Positions 7,320 to 14,312 of a stretch of 20,528 bases of DNA are shown piece by piece (position 1 is the stretch's first letter; each line of letters opens with the position of its first letter). The stretch covers positions 1 through 20,528 of the forward strand of contig JBDHWD010000046.1 in the NCBI GenBank assembly GCA_039810005.1, read 5' to 3'. The notes under the pieces are model-generated. The model was not told the origin of the DNA. It made no database searches and saw nothing but the letters and a program-made list of their open reading frames with translations. Made by a program: the position numbers and the translations under genes. Source of the stretch: JAMLIA01 sp039810005 (lineage in GTDB: Bacteria > Chloroflexota > Chloroflexia > Thermomicrobiales > CFX8).

Positions 7320-9812
7320 CTAGAGTGCCTGTGACTCCTTGTCAAGAGGTGTTGTTGGCGATTTCACCGGATCGACGTGGCCGTCGGGTGAGGTCGCGGT
7401 GTGCTGTGCCGAGAATGCCTGCGCCTGCCGGGCGTATTCCTCCAGCCGCGCCGCGACCTTGCCGTGGACACTCTCCGGCGGGTAGTTGCCGTCGTCATCC
7501 ATCTCGCCTGCCGGCAGGTCGGTGAGGAGCTCAATGCCCTCGTCGATCGACTCAACCGCCCAGATGTGGAACTGGCCGGCCTTGACCGCGTCGACGACCT
7601 CGGGCAAGAGCATCAGGCTGGGCACGTTGGTCGCTGGCACGATCACGCCCTGGGTGCCGGTCAGCCCGCGTGCCTTGCAGACCTTGAAGAAGCCCTCGAC
7701 CTTGTCGGTGACGCCGCCGACCGCCTGCACCGTGCCGTACTGATCGACGGAGCCGGTGACGGCGATGTCCTGGCGTAGCGGAATCTCGCCGATGGCCGAG
7801 AGCAGCGCGTAGAGCTCGACCGACGAGGCCGAGTCGCCATCGACGCCGCTGTATGACTGCTCGAAGGTGATCGTCGCCCGGATCGCAAGGGGCGCTTTCT
7901 TGCCATACTGGCCGCGCAGATAGCCGGTCAGGATCAGGAAGCCTTTGCCGTGGGTCGGCCCCGACTGGTTGATCTCGCGCTCGATGCTCTCGATGTCACC
8001 GGAGCCGAGCGCGACCCGCGCGCTGATCCTGCTTGGTTGGCCGAAGACATAGTCGCCGACGCCGATGACGGCAAGGCCGTTGATCTGGCCAATCCGGCTG
8101 CCCTCGGTGTCGACATCGATCGTGCCGTCGATCAGACGCTCCAGGACGTAGTCCTCAATGAGATTGGCGCGGTAGATCTTCTGCAGAATCGCCTGGGCGA
8201 CATCGTCGGCGGTCACGATCTCGTGCCCGGCATTGCCGGCCCAGTAGCTCGCTTCGGTGATGACGTTGGCGATGTCCTGCATGCGGGTCGAGAGCTTGCG
8301 CTGGTCCTCGCGCAGGCGCGCGCTGTACTCGAGCACTCGCGCGACCGCGCTGCGATCGAAGTGGCGCAGGCCGTTGTCATGAATCTGGCGGCTGATGAAC
8401 CCGATGTAGTCGGCGGTGTTCTCATCGTTCCAGCGCATGTCGGGTGCGAATTCGGCCTTGACCTTGAACAGCTCCGCGAACTCCTCATCGGCTGCGTACA
8501 ACGTCTGATACAGCAGTGACGTGCCGATCAGGATGACCTTGATGTCGAGCGGGATCGGCTCCGGTCGGAGCGTGGCGGTCGGCACCATGCTCGTCTGCTC
8601 GCCCATATGCTCGATACGAATCTCCTTGCCGACCAGCGCGCGCTTGAGCGCATCCCAGGCGAATGGCTGGCGCAGGATGTCGGTGATGTGCAGGACGAGG
8701 AAGCCGCCGTTCGCGCGATGCAGCGCACCCGGCTTGATCTCGCGGAAGTCGGTCACCATCGTGCCGAAGAGCGAGCGATAGTCCATCCGGCCGATCAGGT
8801 TGTAGTAGCTGGGGTTGCGCTCGCTGACGACCGGCGCGCCGTGGGTGCCGCCATTATCGATCAGGACATTGACGTGGTAGCGCGCGGTGAACTCAACCCG
8901 TCGCGATGCCTGGAGTTGCGCGGCAGGGTCGGCGTTCTGCTGCTCCACTGGCCGGAACTCAGCATAGTTGGTCAGGACATCCTCCTGAACCTGGTCGATG
9001 AAGCGGAGGACCTCGCGGTAATCGTGGTAGCGCTCGCGCAGCTCGTCGAGCAGCGGGCCGATGGCGAACAGCGCAACTTCGCGATTCAGCTCGGACACAC
9101 GCTCACCGGCTTCACGATCCAGCTCACGCGCCTGGCGCATCGTTGAGCCGAGGCGCTCCTGCACCAGCTTGCCGCGCTCGTCGATCGCCTCGCGTTCGGC
9201 CTTGGGAAGCTGCGCGTACGCCTCGTTCGACAGCGGCTGGCCATCTGCTGTCGGAATCGTCGCGATGCCGGTCGGCGTCATCTGGATGGCGAAGCTGTTG
9301 GCGGCGGCGAACTGCTGCAGCTCCTCGAAGAGCGTATCGCGGCGCTGGCCGACCGCCGCTAGCGCATTGCGCTGCCGGCGAGCGTAGTCCTCGCTATCGA
9401 ACGCGCGCGGGATTTCGCGCTGGGCGTCGGTGACGAAGCGCAGCATATCGGCCGCGAGCGTCGCGCCGCGTCCGGCCGGCAGGCGGATCGCCGTCGGGCG
9501 GTCCGAGTCCTCGAAGTTGTGAACGTAGACCCAGTCGTCCGGCGTGGGCATGCGCGGCGCGAACTCGCCGAGCATGTCGATGATGCTCGTCTCGCGTCCA
9601 GAGCCCGGCTGGCCGGAGACGTAGATGTTGTAGCCGATGGCGCGGATTTCCAACCCGAAGGTGATGGCGTCGATCGCTCGCGGTTGGCCGATGGTGCCGC
9701 GTCCGGGAGGAACTTCGGCGGTCGTCTCAAATGGGAGCGACGCCGGATCGACACGACGGCGCAGCGCCTCGGGGGGCAGCTCGCCCGTCACCAACCTGAT
9801 CTCATTCGACAT
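7320..9812 (-). CDS. Lon-like AAA+ ATP-dependent protease (AAA_32 / LonB-related family)
   Basis: This 830-aa protein is related to Lon but lacks Lon's N-terminal substrate domain, like the AAA_32-containing Lon-like proteases. Order of parts: N-terminal region, P-loop-like GQPGSGRETS (67-76), a long charged helical insert (about 120-285), the GALHRANGGFLVLHITDIL Walker-B-like stretch (362-380), an AAA lid (about 455-545), and the C-terminal Lon protease domain (about 565-765). The protease dyad is present: Ser661 in GDSAS and Lys704 in GGVTDKVEGFF. The P-loop carries Arg73 where Lys is usual. The last 60 residues are hydrophilic and probably disordered. ATG 9812 is preceded by GGAAGG with 8-nt spacing. 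It probably acts in cytoplasmic protein quality control; its targets are unknown. Confidence 0.9.
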   Translation of the reverse strand: MSNEIRLVTGELPPEALRRRVDPASLPFETTAEVPPGRGTIGQPRAIDAITFGLEIRAIGYNIYVSGQPGSGRETSIIDMLGEFAPRMPTPDDWVYVHNFEDSDRPTAIRLPAGRGATLAADMLRFVTDAQREIPRAFDSEDYARRQRNALAAVGQRRDTLFEELQQFAAANSFAIQMTPTGIATIPTADGQPLSNEAYAQLPKAEREAIDERGKLVQERLGSTMRQARELDREAGERVSELNREVALFAIGPLLDELRERYHDYREVLRFIDQVQEDVLTNYAEFRPVEQQNADPAAQLQASRRVEFTARYHVNVLIDNGGTHGAPVVSERNPSYYNLIGRMDYRSLFGTMVTDFREIKPGALHRANGGFLVLHITDILRQPFAWDALKRALVGKEIRIEHMGEQTSMVPTATLRPEPIPLDIKVILIGTSLLYQTLYAADEEFAELFKVKAEFAPDMRWNDENTADYIGFISRQIHDNGLRHFDRSAVARVLEYSARLREDQRKLSTRMQDIANVITEASYWAGNAGHEIVTADDVAQAILQKIYRANLIEDYVLERLIDGTIDVDTEGSRIGQINGLAVIGVGDYVFGQPSRISARVALGSGDIESIEREINQSGPTHGKGFLILTGYLRGQYGKKAPLAIRATITFEQSYSGVDGDSASSVELYALLSAIGEIPLRQDIAVTGSVDQYGTVQAVGGVTDKVEGFFKVCKARGLTGTQGVIVPATNVPSLMLLPEVVDAVKAGQFHIWAVESIDEGIELLTDLPAGEMDDDGNYPPESVHGKVAARLEEYARQAQAFSAQHTATSPDGHVDPVKSPTTPLDKESQAL

Positions 9813-10029
9813 TCTGCAAGCCTTCCATCACTGTTCGTCGACCTTCTGGCAGGATACGACACCCGCTGTCCATCGATGCTCATTCCACTGCGCGGCACCG
9901 CGAATGCTATGCCGCACTATGTGAGGCTGCTGTCAGGTGATTCGCATCGCGGCCGATCCAGCATCTGGTCAGTACTGAATTCGTGCCTGGCGGCATTGGT
10001 CGAATAGGGATTCCACGAGTGGAGGATCA
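9813..10029. other. Divergent intergenic region between Lon-like protease and lipoprotein genes
   Basis: This 217-bp region should contain both promoters. On the complement, TATCCT (9851-9856) is a possible -10 for the protease gene but lacks a correctly spaced -35. No RNA gene or repeat was recognised. Confidence 0.25.
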
Positions 10030-10575
10030 ATGCCCAACCGAAGATTGTCGAACCCGTTTCCTGTGCGCCTGGGCGTCAGCCTGTTGGCGGTTGTGCTGCT
10101 ACTGGCCGGCTGCGCGTCGATCGGAGAGCCCGACCCGACGCCAACGCCGGTGCCCTCCCCGACGGCAACCGCGTCACCGACCCCCAGCCCGACGCCATCG
10201 CCAACACCATCCCCGACGCCATTCGTCCCTCCGACCGTCGCCGTTCAGGACGATGACTCGGTCGAGTCGTGTCTGGAGCGCAATCTGACACCGGAACTGC
10301 TGATCAGCTTGTCGATGGACGACACGACGCTGACGCAGGACATCATGCGTACCTGTTTGAAGACGCTGCTCCCCGGCGCGCTCGTCTCGCTGCTCGATCC
10401 GATCATCGAAGACGCGTCGCAGTGCGCCCTCGACGTGAGCAAGACGCTATCGAACGACGACCTGATCGTGCTGAGTGGCGACAATACCGCTAGCAAGGAT
10501 GCCGTTGTCTCGCGCGTTTCGAACGAGATCGTCGATTGCCTCGCGAACAAGTATGGTCTCGACTTCTTGCGCTAA
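10030..10575 (+). CDS. Lipoprotein with Pro/Thr/Ser-rich linker and four-cysteine domain of unknown function
   Basis: This 181-aa exported lipoprotein has an N-terminal signal with a hydrophobic core (about 13-25) and a lipobox LLAGC, giving lipidated Cys28. Residues 35-67 form a PTPSPTPSPTP-type linker that would hold the following domain away from the membrane. The C-terminal domain (about 72-181) has four cysteines at 81, 109, 132 and 170, enough for two disulfides in an extracytoplasmic protein, and is predicted mostly helical by eye. I do not recognise this domain. GGAGG at 10021-10025 lies 4 nt before the ATG. The gene is followed 98 bp later by the exported cyanophycinase-like gene on the same strand. 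Confidence 0.85.
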   Translation: MPNRRLSNPFPVRLGVSLLAVVLLLAGCASIGEPDPTPTPVPSPTATASPTPSPTPSPTPSPTPFVPPTVAVQDDDSVESCLERNLTPELLISLSMDDTTLTQDIMRTCLKTLLPGALVSLLDPIIEDASQCALDVSKTLSNDDLIVLSGDNTASKDAVVSRVSNEIVDCLANKYGLDFLR

Positions 10576-10586
10576 TGGCGCGTGGC

Positions 10587-10616
10587 TTGCGTCAAGTCGC
10601 GATAGTGGGTTACATT
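10587..10616 (+). promoter_or_regulatory. Weak candidate promoter for the cyanophycinase-like gene
   Basis: TTGCGT (10587-10592) and TACATT (10611-10616) are 18 bp apart, about 57 bp before the GTG start. The matches to the sigma70 consensus are only partial (3/6 and 4/6). Confidence 0.3.
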
Positions 10617-10673
10617 CACACCTCAATCTCACACCAGAGGCATCGGTAGCCGTAATAGCCAAGGGGGTGGCAC

Positions 10674-12563
10674 GTGGGGAGTCCACGCACAGGCCGGCGA
10701 CGTCGCAGTACCGTATTTGTCGTCGCGCTGATCACGATGCTCCTGGGGTCGATGGCCGGGGTGGCAACTGCGGCTGACCCATCCGAGCAGACGCTGGTCC
10801 CAATCGGCGGCGGGTATACGACGACATCGCTCGAAGGCTTTGCCGAAATTGTCGCGGATCACGCGACCGGCGATACAGTCGACATTCTCGTCGAGCCGTC
10901 ATCGTACGGTAACGATCCGGCCGACCTGGATGAGAACACCGAGCTGGCGCTGGATCGCACCGATCAGATCGAAGATGCTTGCAACGCGGTCGTGGATACC
11001 GTGGAGTTCCCGGGCGGATGCGTCGCGACGCTCCTGCATCTGTTCATGCGCAGCCAGACCGAAGGGCCGGAAGGCGAAGCTGCCATCGATCTGCTGATGG
11101 ATTCTGAGACAGATGGCGTCTACATCCTCGGCGGCGATCAAACGATCGCGATGGAAGTGCTGGCAAACAGCGACGTTGAGGACGCGATGGAGACGGCCTA
11201 CCTCGCTGGTGTGGTCTACGGTGGAACCAGCGCCGGTGCCGCAGTCCAGTCAACGACGATGATCGGTGGCTACACCGATCCGGGCTGGCCGTATAACGCG
11301 ATGGAGAAGGACAAGGTCATCGTCTGGTGGTCGAACGACCAGACCGGGCCGGACGACTTCACCCGCGGCCTGAGCTTCTCGTCGGATACCGCCATCACCG
11401 ATCAGCACTTCTACCAGCGTGGACGCTTCGCGCGGTTGCTGAACGTCGTCATGCAATCCGACGAACAATTCGCCGGTCAGAGCAAGGTCGGCATCGGCGT
11501 TGACTATGCGACCGGTGTTCAGATCACAGACGATCAGTTCGTGCATGGGGTCTTCGGTGACTCATCGGTTGCCATCATTGATGCCGAAGCGCTGAACGCA
11601 ACCCATCAGTGGGTTGGCCCGAACATGACGCTGTCGGCGCGCAACATGCTGACGCATATCATCGGCGCAGACCCTGACATCACCTATGACACGGTAAACC
11701 GCACGATCTCCGATGCGAGCGGCGTGCAGACGATCAACGCGTGGGCGATTCAGGAGCCTGAGCTCGACCAGATGCGGATGCGCGCGACGCTGATGCTCGG
11801 CGGCGACCTGTCAGATAGCTGGGACGGCCCGGCGATGGCCGAGTTCATCCGGCGTATCGAGGCGGCTCGCATGGCCAAGATGATGGTCGTCGCCGTCGGT
11901 GCGACCTACGCTGACGGTCAGGCGCTTGCGCGCGAGTACGTCGCTGGCCTGCGTGAGGCGGGGCTGCCGTGGTGGTACCAGGTGCAAACCTTCGTCTACG
12001 ACCAGAGCACGCTACGCTATGTCAACTCGATCTCATTCAACCGCACAGCCGGCGTCGTCTTCGTCGGCGACGATCAGGCATCGATGACTACGGCGATGAG
12101 CAACCACCTCTTTGGTCGGTTGGTCGAGCGTGCGCTGGATAGCGTGCCGGTTGTTCTGACCGACCAGGCGGTGACGGCAGTCATGGGCGAGCGTTACGTC
12201 ACGAATCCTGATCCGACGGACGACGACGTTCAGGATGTGGCGATCGCCTCGTTCCAGGCCGGCAATATCCAGATCGCCAACGGTCTGGGCATCGTCCCCG
12301 GCTCGCTGCAGGGCACGCTGACCTACGACCAGCAGTGGGGTCGCCTCTACAGCCTGGCGATGGACTCCCCGGACACGATGGTCTACGGCATCAGTGAGAT
12401 GACCGCCCTCGTCGTCAACCGCAGCGGTGCGACCGTTGTCGGCGACCGCTCGGTGGTTACGCTCGATGGCAGCCAGGGAACTTACTCCGTCGGCACAAAC
12501 GGCGCGTTCTCAGCACTGAACGTCGTCCTGAACGCCTACGGGCCCGGTGATGCTGTCGAATAG
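10674..12563 (+). CDS. Secreted cyanophycinase-like S51 family protein with degenerate second S51-like half
   Basis: This 629-aa exported protein has a basic N terminus (RTGRRRR), a hydrophobic core (13-31) and a likely signal-peptidase site after ATA (33). The first half (about 40-305) is a cyanophycinase/peptidase S51-like class I glutamine-amidotransferase fold. It has the LGGDQ loop (152-156), nucleophile elbow GGTSAG with Ser186, and DQHFYQRGR (243-251). Cyanophycinases cleave the Asp-Arg polymer cyanophycin, but some relatives have other peptidase roles. The second half (about 370-620) repeats the same landmarks (VGDDQ 464-468, DQQWGR 552-557, VYGISEMTALVV), but the elbow reads LTDQAVTA with no Ser-Ala-Gly, so it is probably inactive. 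Known family members are about half this length. The GTG start follows AGGGGGT with 5-nt spacing. A strong hairpin terminates the gene. Confidence 0.85.
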   Translation: MGSPRTGRRRRSTVFVVALITMLLGSMAGVATAADPSEQTLVPIGGGYTTTSLEGFAEIVADHATGDTVDILVEPSSYGNDPADLDENTELALDRTDQIEDACNAVVDTVEFPGGCVATLLHLFMRSQTEGPEGEAAIDLLMDSETDGVYILGGDQTIAMEVLANSDVEDAMETAYLAGVVYGGTSAGAAVQSTTMIGGYTDPGWPYNAMEKDKVIVWWSNDQTGPDDFTRGLSFSSDTAITDQHFYQRGRFARLLNVVMQSDEQFAGQSKVGIGVDYATGVQITDDQFVHGVFGDSSVAIIDAEALNATHQWVGPNMTLSARNMLTHIIGADPDITYDTVNRTISDASGVQTINAWAIQEPELDQMRMRATLMLGGDLSDSWDGPAMAEFIRRIEAARMAKMMVVAVGATYADGQALAREYVAGLREAGLPWWYQVQTFVYDQSTLRYVNSISFNRTAGVVFVGDDQASMTTAMSNHLFGRLVERALDSVPVVLTDQAVTAVMGERYVTNPDPTDDDVQDVAIASFQAGNIQIANGLGIVPGSLQGTLTYDQQWGRLYSLAMDSPDTMVYGISEMTALVVNRSGATVVGDRSVVTLDGSQGTYSVGTNGAFSALNVVLNAYGPGDAVE

Positions 12564-12585
12564 CTAACGCGCTTCGACGCGACTG

Positions 12586-12617
12586 CGCCCCCGTTGCCCT
12601 TCCGGGCAGTGGGGGCG
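12586..12617 (+). terminator. Intrinsic terminator after the S51-like gene
   Basis: CGCCCCCGTTGCCC (12586-12599) pairs with GGGCAGTGGGGGCG (12604-12617) as a continuous 14-bp stem including two G-U pairs, with a TTCC tetraloop. Only a short T-rich tail (TTCTC) follows, so strength rests on the stem. It lies 22 bp past the stop codon. Confidence 0.7.
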
Positions 12618-12771
12618 TTCTCATGCGCTGAGCGCAGTTAGCAGCGCTGTTAAATTCGGGATTGCATTGTCAGTCGGCGGCCTTATCCCCTCTTCGCGTA
12701 ATCAGGAGCGACATTCCCGGCAGCACAAAACACCGATAGGGGTTGCCAGAGAGTCAAGGCGTAGGTACGAT

Positions 12772-12783
12772 GTGTACGTACAC
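12772..12783. promoter_or_regulatory. Perfect 12-bp palindrome, possible operator
   Basis: GTGTACGTACAC is perfectly self-complementary and lies 86 bp before the GTG start of the NlpC/P60 gene. A dimeric regulator site is possible; no factor can be named. Confidence 0.3.
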
Positions 12784-12853
12784 TGTTCGGTGCGCCGCGG
12801 TACGGCCGCGATCGGCGTGGCGGGTATGGCCCGTCCGGCGATGCACGACGACG

Positions 12854-12859
12854 AAGGAG
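12854..12859 (+). promoter_or_regulatory. Ribosome binding site deciding the NlpC/P60 start
   Basis: AAGGAG at 12854-12859 is 9 nt before GTG 12869, directly ahead of a typical signal peptide. The upstream in-frame ATG at 12743 has no such site. Confidence 0.7.
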
Positions 12860-12868
12860 CAAGCAGCA

Positions 12869-14164
12869 GTGTCAAGTCGTACGAGACATCTACGCGGACC
12901 CCGGGCCGTCATTGTCGCAGTCATCGGTCTGATGCTGGCGAGTGCCGTGATGTGGATTCCGGCGCTGGCGGAAGACGACCCCGTTGTCGGTAGTGCCATG
13001 GTGGTGAACACCGACGGCGAGGGCGTGAACATGCGCGAGCACCCGTGGGTCGAGGCTGACCCGATCATGGCCGTGCCGGAGGGTACGGTCGTCGACGTGC
13101 TGAAGACCGCCCTGTTCGATGACGGCGGCATTGAATGGTGGAAGATCCGGTTTGGTGGCCAGGACGGCTATAGCGTCGCCCAATACCTCGATCTGTCCGG
13201 CAGCGCGCCACCGCCGACCGGCGCAAGCGCGGTGGGCACAGTCGCGGGGCAGGTCGCAACCGTCACCGCGACCGATGGTCAGGGGCTCAATTTGCGGGAG
13301 AACCCGTGGGTTGAGTCGCCGGTGATCACCTCGATGCCGGAGGGCACGGTCGTCACGGTCCTCAAGACGGCGCTCTACGATGACAGCGGCATGGAGTGGT
13401 GGAAGGTCAGCTTTGAGGGCACTGAGGGCTACAGCGTCGCTCAGTATCTCGCTGTGACCGGCCAGCAGTCCGGCTCGTCTGCGCCACCGGCTCCGGCCGT
13501 TGGTCTACAGGCTGGCCAGGCGGTCATGATCAGCGCGACCGGCGGTGACGGCGTGAACGTCCGCACCGGCGCAGGCGTCGACAATGCGGTCGTGGGTCAC
13601 CTGGCCGAGGGCACGATCCTGACGATCGTGGCCGGCCCGGTCTATGACAGCAAAGATGTCGGCTGGTATCAGCTGACCGGCGCAGGCGTCGATGGCTGGG
13701 TCCACGGCGGGTATGTCGCCGCTGCCCCACCGACCGGCGTGGTGACGATCAACGCCTCCGGCGTGACCGGCTCGGTTGACTGGCTTGACTCAGGCGACGC
13801 GATTGTCACCGAGGCGATGTCGCATCTCGGCGCGCCCTATCTCTGGGCGGGCACGACACCGGCCGGCTTCGATTGCTCCGGCTTCGTCTACTACGTTGTC
13901 AACCGCGTCCTGACCAACGACTTCCCGCGCGCGATCGAGCAGCAGATGGAGCAGGGCACGGCAGTTGACTGGCCCGACCTGCGGCCCGGCGACCTCGTCT
14001 TCTTCGAGAACACATACAAAGAGGGCCTGTCGCACGTCGGCATCTATCTCGGCGAAGGCCAGTTCGTCAGCGCCGGTGGCGAAGAGGTGGTCGTTGGGGT
14101 TGACAGCCTGAACGACAGCTACTGGTCAACACGCTACGTCACCGCCCGCCGCGTCGGCGGATGA
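12869..14164 (+). CDS. Secreted peptidoglycan hydrolase with three SH3b domains and NlpC/P60 domain
   Basis: This 431-aa exported protein has basic residues RTRHLRGPR, a hydrophobic core (13-31) and a likely cleavage after ALA (34). Three bacterial SH3 domains follow (about 41-108, 126-195, 215-284), linked by short Pro/Ser/Gly stretches. SH3b-1 and SH3b-2 are close copies sharing PWVE, PEGTVV, VLKTALxDD, EWWK and GYSVAQYL; SH3b-3 is of the common NVRTGAG type. The C-terminal NlpC/P60 domain (about 310-431) has catalytic Cys336 in DCSGF and His389 in SHVGIYLG; the third polar position reads Ser401 (FVSAGG) rather than the frequent His. Such enzymes cut D-Glu to diamino-acid peptide bonds in the wall, with SH3b parts binding the wall. 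GTG 12869 is preferred over ATG 12743. Confidence 0.92.
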   Translation: MSSRTRHLRGPRAVIVAVIGLMLASAVMWIPALAEDDPVVGSAMVVNTDGEGVNMREHPWVEADPIMAVPEGTVVDVLKTALFDDGGIEWWKIRFGGQDGYSVAQYLDLSGSAPPPTGASAVGTVAGQVATVTATDGQGLNLRENPWVESPVITSMPEGTVVTVLKTALYDDSGMEWWKVSFEGTEGYSVAQYLAVTGQQSGSSAPPAPAVGLQAGQAVMISATGGDGVNVRTGAGVDNAVVGHLAEGTILTIVAGPVYDSKDVGWYQLTGAGVDGWVHGGYVAAAPPTGVVTINASGVTGSVDWLDSGDAIVTEAMSHLGAPYLWAGTTPAGFDCSGFVYYVVNRVLTNDFPRAIEQQMEQGTAVDWPDLRPGDLVFFENTYKEGLSHVGIYLGEGQFVSAGGEEVVVGVDSLNDSYWSTRYVTARRVGG

Positions 14165-14190
14165 TCCACCATGCCTGATGCGCAAGCAAT

Positions 14191-14224
14191 CACGAGCCGT
14201 GTCGAAACTCCGACGCGGCTCGTG
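14191..14224. terminator. Strong stem-loop between convergent genes (first of two)
   Basis: CACGAGCCGTGTCG (14191-14204) pairs with CGACGCGGCTCGTG (14211-14224), 14 bp with a single wobble and a 6-nt loop. There is no clear T-run on either strand. Its place between convergent genes suggests a bidirectional terminator or transcript-end stabiliser. Confidence 0.6.
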
Positions 14225-14256
14225 CAGCATATCGAAAAGCGCGCCTGCTGCCTCCG

Positions 14257-14294
14257 CCTCCGTACGGACAGGCCTGGTCCTGGCCGTACGGGGG
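14257..14294. terminator. Strong stem-loop between convergent genes (second of two)
   Basis: Bases 14257-14272 pair with 14279-14294: two CCGTACGG palindromes form the core, extended outward by three pairs and inward by four pairs past one A/G mismatch, with a 6-nt loop. It ends 18 bp from the glycosylase stop codon, as expected of a terminator for the - strand operon. Confidence 0.6.
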
Positions 14295-14312
14295 TGCGAA
14301 CGCCGATTCGCT

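Larger units (their letters stand above)
12618..12868. other. Leader/intergenic region upstream of the SH3b-NlpC/P60 gene
   Basis: This 251-bp region contains TAAATT (12651-12656) as a weak -10 candidate and the perfect 12-bp palindrome GTGTACGTACAC (12772-12783). It also holds a small GC stem (CGCGG 12796-12800 with CCGCG 12806-12810). A frame open from 12743 runs into the gene, but its first 42 codons look untranslated. I could not fit a known riboswitch class to it. Confidence 0.35.

Noticed and set aside
12743..12868. ATG 12743 as start of the NlpC/P60 gene
   Set aside because: The added 42 residues have no family or signal-peptide character, and a good RBS plus signal peptide begins at GTG 12869.
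12660..12868. A c-di-AMP (ydaO) or c-di-GMP riboswitch ahead of the wall hydrolase gene
   Set aside because: Such riboswitches do precede wall hydrolases in other phyla, but I could not match the conserved core sequences of either class here.
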